In this document: one piece after another, positions 59,706 through 64,000 of the stretch
How positions within the stretch are numbered: position 1 is the first letter of the stretch
How the letters are laid out: every line of letters starts with the position of its first letter
Assembly: GCF_009758205.1 (NCBI RefSeq)
Contig: NZ_WRXN01000007.1
Coordinates: 310,001-374,000, forward strand
DNA: 64,000 bases
Origin: Chitinophaga tropicalis
GTDB lineage: Bacteria > Bacteroidota > Bacteroidia > Chitinophagales > Chitinophagaceae
Direction of reading: 5' to 3'
Notes under the pieces: model-generated
The model's input: the letters and a program-made list of their open reading frames with translations, nothing else
Database searches by the model: none
Told to the model about the DNA's origin: nothing
Position numbers and translations under genes: made by a program

Positions 59706-62312
59706 ATGGCGAAAAGCAAATCGGAAGAAACCCCGCTCATGCAACAGCACAAGGCTATTAAAGACCGTTACCCGGATGCCGTGCTATTGTTCCGTGTGGG
59801 CGATTTTTATGAAACTTTTAATGAAGATGCTGTCATTGCATCAAAAGTGCTCGGCATTGTACTGACCAAAAGGGCAAATGGTTCCGCCTCATATGTTGAT
59901 CTGGCAGGTTTTCCACATCACTCATTGGACACCTACCTTCACAAACTCGTAAAGGCCGGCCACAGGGTAGCCGTGTGCGATCAGCTGGAAGATCCCAAAA
60001 CTGTCAAAGGCATCGTAAAAAGAGGCGTTACAGAAATGGTAACTCCCGGCGTAGCCGTAAATGACAAGATCCTGGAAAACAGCAGCAACAACTTCCTCGC
60101 TGCTGTACATTTCGGTAAGAATAAAACTGGTATTGCCTTCCTCGATATATCTACAGGAGAATTCTTCGTAGCAGAAGGCACCCTTGAATACGTTGATAAA
60201 CTCCTGCAGAGCTTCAAACCTGCAGAAGTACTGTATGCCCGTCCTCAACAGAAACATTTCAAAGAATGCTTCGGCACCAGGTTCTACACATACACACTGG
60301 ACGAGTGGATCTTTACCTCCAATTACGCCCAGGAAACACTGCTCAAACAATTTGAGACACACAGTCTAAAAGGCTTTGGTGTAGAACAGCTACAGGACGC
60401 ACTCATTGCCGCAGGCGCCACCCTCCACTATCTCCGCGATACGGAGCACCCGCACCTGCAGCATATTACCGGCATACAGCGTATTGACGAAAAAGACGCC
60501 CTGTGGATGGACCGTTTCACCGCCCGCAACCTGGAACTCGTCAGCAGTGGTATGGAACAGGGTAACGGCCTGCTGGATGTACTCAATAACACTGTCAGCC
60601 CTATGGGCGCCAGGCTGCTGAGACGCTGGCTGGCACTCCCGCTGCAGGATATCGCTAAAATTAACCAGCGACTGGACGTAACAGAATACTTTATAAAAGA
60701 AACAGAACTTTCCAAAGCCTTACACCATCACCTGAAGCAAACCGGCGATCTCGAACGGCTTGTTTCCAAGATCCCCCTGCGCAAGATCAATCCCCGGGAA
60801 GTTATGTCCCTGGCCAGAGCGCTGCAACAGGTAGAAGGCGTAAAGGAACTGCTGGCAAAAAGCAATAATTCACACCTGCAATTCCTCAGCCAGCGCATGG
60901 ATCCCTGCCCCGATATACTGGCACGCATCCTGAAAGAAGTGGTGGAAACTCCGCCGGTGCTGGTCAGCAAAGGCAATGTGATACAGGAAGGTGTACACGA
61001 AGAACTGGACAACCTCCGCAAAATTGCACATTCCGGCAAAGAATACCTGTTGCGTATCCAGCAGACAGAATCTGACGCAACCGGCATTCCCAGCCTGAAA
61101 GTGGCTTTCAATAATGTGTTTGGCTATTATCTTGAAGTAACCAACGCACATAAGAATAAAGTGCCGGATACCTGGATACGCAAACAAACACTGGCCAACG
61201 CAGAACGCTATATCACTCCCGAGCTGAAAGAATATGAAGAGAAGATCATAGGTGCAGAAGAGAAGATCCTTTCACTGGAAACACTCATCTTTGACCAGCT
61301 GCTGGCTGCCCTGCAGCCTTATATCAAGCCTATACAGGACGATGCAAAACTGCTGGCAGAAATAGACTGCCTGCTTTGCTTTGCCAATAATGCCGTACAG
61401 TACAAATACCGCCGGCCTAATATAACACAGGACTATAGCCTGGAAATCAAAGAAGGAAGACATCCCGTTATAGAACGCGGACTTCCCCCCGGAGAAAGTT
61501 ACGTTGCCAACGATATCCTGCTGGATAAAGAACAACAACAGATCATCATCCTCACCGGCCCTAACATGAGCGGTAAGTCAGCATTACTGCGGCAAACCGC
61601 CATCATCACCCTTATGGCGCATATGGGCAGCTTTGTACCCGCTGCATCAGCCAACATCGGGCTCACAGACAAGATCTTTACCCGCGTTGGCGCATCAGAC
61701 AACCTGAGCGGAGGAGAATCCACCTTCATGGTTGAAATGAACGAAACCGCCAGCATCATCAATAACATCTCAGACCGCAGCCTTGTAATACTGGATGAAA
61801 TAGGCCGTGGCACCAGTACATATGATGGTATATCCATTGCCTGGAGCATAGTGGAATACCTTCATGATATGACCGAACACCGTCCTAAAACGCTGTTCGC
61901 TACACATTATCATGAATTGAATGAACTGGAAAACAAACACAGCCGCATCCGCAACTTCCATATCACCAACAAGGAAGCCGGCAATAAAGTGATCTTCCTC
62001 AGAAAACTGGCTCCCGGCGGCAGCCGCCATAGCTTTGGTATTCATGTGGCGCGTATGGCCGGCATGCCTCCCGCCCTCATCAACAGGGCCAATGAAGTAC
62101 TGGCACAGCTGGAAGAGAAACATATTGAAGCCCCCCTGCAACAGAACGTAAAGAACATTGCCGCATCTCCTTCCAAAGTACAGCTAAGCATCTTTGACGC
62201 ACATAGTGACACTTTCAAACAGATCAGGGAAATGCTGGATACTGTCGATATCAACAGGCTAACGCCGGTAGAAGCGCTGCTCAAACTAAATGATATTAAA
62301 TCACTCTTATAA
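59706..62312 (+). CDS. mutS: DNA mismatch repair protein MutS
   Basis: An 868-residue mismatch-recognition ATPase. N-terminal domain I has FRVGDFYETF with the Phe-x-Glu type mismatch-contact motif (DFYE); the connector, lever and clamp domains follow. The ATPase domain has Walker A GPNMSGKS (Lys624), the signature SGGESTFMVEMNE, Walker B LVILDEIGRGTSTYDG and the ATHYHEL switch His. The start at 59706 (MAKSKSEETPLMQQHKAIK) is used; the frame open to 59523 overlaps the divergent gene and the promoter. Confidence 0.97.
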   Translation: MAKSKSEETPLMQQHKAIKDRYPDAVLLFRVGDFYETFNEDAVIASKVLGIVLTKRANGSASYVDLAGFPHHSLDTYLHKLVKAGHRVAVCDQLEDPKTVKGIVKRGVTEMVTPGVAVNDKILENSSNNFLAAVHFGKNKTGIAFLDISTGEFFVAEGTLEYVDKLLQSFKPAEVLYARPQQKHFKECFGTRFYTYTLDEWIFTSNYAQETLLKQFETHSLKGFGVEQLQDALIAAGATLHYLRDTEHPHLQHITGIQRIDEKDALWMDRFTARNLELVSSGMEQGNGLLDVLNNTVSPMGARLLRRWLALPLQDIAKINQRLDVTEYFIKETELSKALHHHLKQTGDLERLVSKIPLRKINPREVMSLARALQQVEGVKELLAKSNNSHLQFLSQRMDPCPDILARILKEVVETPPVLVSKGNVIQEGVHEELDNLRKIAHSGKEYLLRIQQTESDATGIPSLKVAFNNVFGYYLEVTNAHKNKVPDTWIRKQTLANAERYITPELKEYEEKIIGAEEKILSLETLIFDQLLAALQPYIKPIQDDAKLLAEIDCLLCFANNAVQYKYRRPNITQDYSLEIKEGRHPVIERGLPPGESYVANDILLDKEQQQIIILTGPNMSGKSALLRQTAIITLMAHMGSFVPAASANIGLTDKIFTRVGASDNLSGGESTFMVEMNETASIINNISDRSLVILDEIGRGTSTYDGISIAWSIVEYLHDMTEHRPKTLFATHYHELNELENKHSRIRNFHITNKEAGNKVIFLRKLAPGGSRHSFGIHVARMAGMPPALINRANEVLAQLEEKHIEAPLQQNVKNIAASPSKVQLSIFDAHSDTFKQIREMLDTVDINRLTPVEALLKLNDIKSLL

Positions 62313-62313
62313 G

Positions 62314-62351
62314 ATAAAACAGGCGGTATCAAAAGATACCGCCTGTTTTAT
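62314..62351. terminator. Bidirectional terminator after mutS
   Basis: 17-bp arms 62314-62330 and 62335-62351 (core CAGGCGGTATC), loop AAAA, A-rich left and T-rich right flanks, between convergent genes. Confidence 0.9.
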
Positions 62352-62356
62352 TTTTA

Positions 62357-63652
62357 TCATCGTTTTATGACCTTATCCTCATCTCCCTCCTGGTAAGGAA
62401 CAGACACCACTACCATCGTCATCATCTCATCTTTAGTCTTCATTGCTCCATATACCAGCTGCGGAGGAAAAGAAGGGTTCACCGGGTTATTAATAGTATT
62501 GTCATACTTACCTTCTATAGTTATTACAGTACCCTTCGGGATCTTCACCAGTTTAGGGAACCAGTAGATCTCCTGCCAGTTAAAATCCCATTCAGGAATA
62601 GATACCAGTTTTATCGTATCATTTTCCGGTGTTACGGCATATGCTTTAAATACTTTTCCCAGCAGGTGCATATGCGGCCATACATATAATACAGATTGGG
62701 TCTCTTCCGTTTTTACGCTCAGTTTAAAATCCTTTTCCACATTGGCAGGAATGTAAAAGAAAGGAGTGATCTGCTTTTCTCCTACCCCGCCTGACCCATA
62801 TGTAGTAGCTTTGATCTTTCTTTTTACCGGCGTTTTCCTGAAGAAGAACTGTACCCCGTTTATCACTTCTTCATCTTTTCCCAGGGGTGCATAATGTACA
62901 GTCATCAGCACCACTCCCCTTTTAGGCATTACCCAACCCATATCTTCCGGGTAAGATTCATAGGAACTGCCGGGTATCCAGCCGCCAAAGAAACGTATGC
63001 CTTTCCGGTAGTTGACAAAATACTGCAGGTAATCCAGGTGGGAATCAGTGTTATCTACATAGTCCCTGGTATTGTAAATGGCATCTGTTGGTACATCATC
63101 TATTTCATAGTTAGCATGGTGGATCACTTTTTTATTGTTAGTGGTAAACTCTATAGCTTCCACACTAACAGAATCAGGCAGCTCAAAAGGTATTTTATAA
63201 ACAATGAACCGTTCTGTATTATCGCCTTTTAGTTTGAAAGACTCCTGCATTTTCAGCACCAGGTCAGGATTACGGCGGTATTGAGTACCCTCCGCAAAAG
63301 AAGTTTTCTCCTCCCCTTCTTTCCCTCTCGGCATACCATGATCTGCCCAGTCTGCTATCAGTGCAATCTCCTCATCTGTCAGCCTTCTCTGGTTAGAGAA
63401 GGTCACATAATGCGGGTCTGCCTTCCACGGCGGCATATAGCGGTTCTCTGTAACACGCTTTATAAAGCTGGCTCTCTTGGCCACTTCTTCATAAGTCACC
63501 ATAGAAAAAGGTGCAGCTTCTCCCTTGTGATGGCAGGGACTGCAATTCCTGTGAATAAGCGGCGCAATGTGCTCTGACCAGGTAGCATGCTGGGCGCGGC
63601 TGTTTAAATGAATAGACAAAAACAGGAAAAGCAAGACAGATCTCGATAACAT
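62357..63652 (-). CDS. Secreted c-type cytochrome / PHM-like copper-monooxygenase-fold protein
   Basis: About 431 residues from the ATG at 63652 (GTG at 63658 is the alternative). A signal peptide (ends NSRAQ) is followed by a short cytochrome c-like domain with a single heme site CSPCH (about 37-41) and the distal Met in RYMPPWK. The rest looks like the two PHM-type beta-sandwiches of copper type II ascorbate-dependent monooxygenases: VIHHANYEID and VLYVWPHMHLLGKV supply HH and HxH copper-ligand patterns. It probably carries heme and copper in the periplasm; whether it is a monooxygenase is inference. Confidence 0.78.
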   Translation of the reverse strand: MLSRSVLLFLFLSIHLNSRAQHATWSEHIAPLIHRNCSPCHHKGEAAPFSMVTYEEVAKRASFIKRVTENRYMPPWKADPHYVTFSNQRRLTDEEIALIADWADHGMPRGKEGEEKTSFAEGTQYRRNPDLVLKMQESFKLKGDNTERFIVYKIPFELPDSVSVEAIEFTTNNKKVIHHANYEIDDVPTDAIYNTRDYVDNTDSHLDYLQYFVNYRKGIRFFGGWIPGSSYESYPEDMGWVMPKRGVVLMTVHYAPLGKDEEVINGVQFFFRKTPVKRKIKATTYGSGGVGEKQITPFFYIPANVEKDFKLSVKTEETQSVLYVWPHMHLLGKVFKAYAVTPENDTIKLVSIPEWDFNWQEIYWFPKLVKIPKGTVITIEGKYDNTINNPVNPSFPPQLVYGAMKTKDEMMTMVVVSVPYQEGDEDKVIKR

Positions 63653-63687
63653 ATTCACGGTTCGGGAATTATATCATGAATATAAGT

Positions 63688-63695
63688 CAAATCTA
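63688..63695 (-). promoter_or_regulatory. -7 box TAGATTTG for the cytochrome/PHM-like gene
   Basis: Exact TAnnTTTG on the minus strand, 35 nt before the ATG at 63652; -33 region is weak. Confidence 0.55.
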
Positions 63696-63835
63696 AATTA
63701 AAAGACTTTATAAGTGATACGGAACAGGAAGCCCCGTTATGATATTTACTATTATTTCCCCAGCAGGGGAATAAGTGCATAGTTTAGTTACAGTTTGTCG
63801 AACTTTTTTGACGTATTCGAATTTACCCATTATCC

Positions 63836-63872
63836 ATTAAAAGGCAGCAGAGCATTTTCTCGCTCCGCTGCC
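63836..63872 (-). terminator. Minus-strand terminator near the right edge
   Basis: GGCAGCGGAGC pairs with GCUCUGCUGCC (11 bp with one G-U on the minus-strand transcript) across an 8-nt loop, then UUUUAAU. It implies a minus-strand gene ending between here and the right edge. Confidence 0.65.
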
Positions 63873-63934
63873 AGATATTTTCTTCTCGATTATAAGATCT
63901 GTAAAACCATTGTTGACAATCTTCATCATTACAA

Positions 63935-64000
63935 CTAGATTGCCTTACTTAACCTTATCTTAAGTTGATTCTCTATTAAGAAAGACTCCATCACTTTAAA
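63935..64000 (-). CDS. Possible 3' end of a gene beyond the right edge
   Basis: The minus-strand frame is open from the window edge for 21 codons (ending LSKAI, TAG at 63935-63937), 63 nt before a terminator. The peptide is too short to identify. It could also be non-coding. Confidence 0.25.
   Translation of the reverse strand, partial: FKVMESFLIENQLKIRLSKAI

Larger units (their letters stand above)
63696..64000. other. Right-edge region, mostly non-coding
   Basis: Contains a minus-strand terminator (63843-63872) and, beyond it, the possible 3' end of a minus-strand gene entering from the right edge. No other feature is visible. Confidence 0.4.

Noticed and set aside
1..64000. tRNA, rRNA, CRISPR array, insertion sequence or prophage
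   Set aside because: None of their hallmarks (cloverleaf with conserved TTCGANTC-type arm, regularly spaced repeats, transposase motifs, terminal repeats) was seen on either strand.

Overview
The window looks like a chromosomal core region of a Bacteroidetes bacterium, most likely a Chitinophaga-type member of the Chitinophagaceae. The support is: repeated TAnnTTTG -7 promoter boxes, often with a -33 TTG-like box about 17-20 nt upstream; a T9SS type B (gliding-motility) sorting domain; a GH20 hexosaminidase; SusD/TonB-era regulatory domains (CarboxypepD_reg-like); the pheA-aminotransferase-tyrA-DAHPS/chorismate mutase gene order; and moderate GC content. I see no mobile elements, CRISPR arrays, rRNA or tRNA genes.

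Layout. 1-9 kb: kdsC (cut by the left edge), a DUF2520 protein, topA, a SirB1-like protein, a tail-specific protease, an MFS transporter and a YkgJ protein. 9-16 kb: gcvP, two small proteins, a CocE/NonD hydrolase and an FKBP isomerase. 16-23.9 kb: an aromatic amino-acid operon on the minus strand, transcribed pheA > aminotransferase > tyrA > DAHP synthase/chorismate mutase > aroB > aroA > aroC. 24-27.6 kb: a small Ala/Asp-repeat lipoprotein, an ECF sigma factor with a membrane-anchored trypsin-like protease, and stress-type small proteins (CsbD, lmo0937-like). 27.6-33.4 kb: a xylose locus (sodium/sugar symporter, xylB, xylA, then an aldose epimerase). 33.4-35.5 kb: an FAD oxidoreductase and a quinone-reductase-like enzyme. 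35.6-43.8 kb: a branched-chain amino-acid operon on the minus strand, ilvE > ilvD > ilvB > ilvN > ilvC > ilvA. 43.9-53 kb: nucleotidyltransferase, GH20, a PLP enzyme, lipB, rluD and a T9SS cargo protein. 53-59.7 kb: two paralogous sigma/anti-sigma pairs, def, ruvX, a UbiA prenyltransferase and a TrmH-type methyltransferase. 59.7-63.7 kb: mutS and a cytochrome/PHM-like secreted protein.

The most striking content lies in two leader regions that standard gene calling would miss. Upstream of pheA, between a good promoter and the first gene, are two consecutive short reading frames that are almost pure Phe/Tyr (one with Trp). Each is followed by an intrinsic terminator and by a segment that can form a competing antiterminator. 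Upstream of ilvE is a 37-codon frame carrying an Ile-Thr-Leu-Val6-Ile-Ile run, again followed by a terminator and a competing helix. All three place the antiterminator arm over or directly after the leader stop codon, which suggests a simple design: a ribosome that reaches the stop codon masks the arm and termination follows, while a ribosome stalled on scarce aminoacyl-tRNA leaves it free and transcription continues. The aromatic operon carries two such switches in series.

A second regulatory unit is the ECF sigma gene at 24.6 kb. Its intergenic region holds three copies of a TGGGTTACC box, two with an identical 14-nt spacing to GTATAAAG in front of the lipoprotein gene, suggesting a small autoregulated regulon whose anti-sigma-like partner carries its own periplasmic protease domain.
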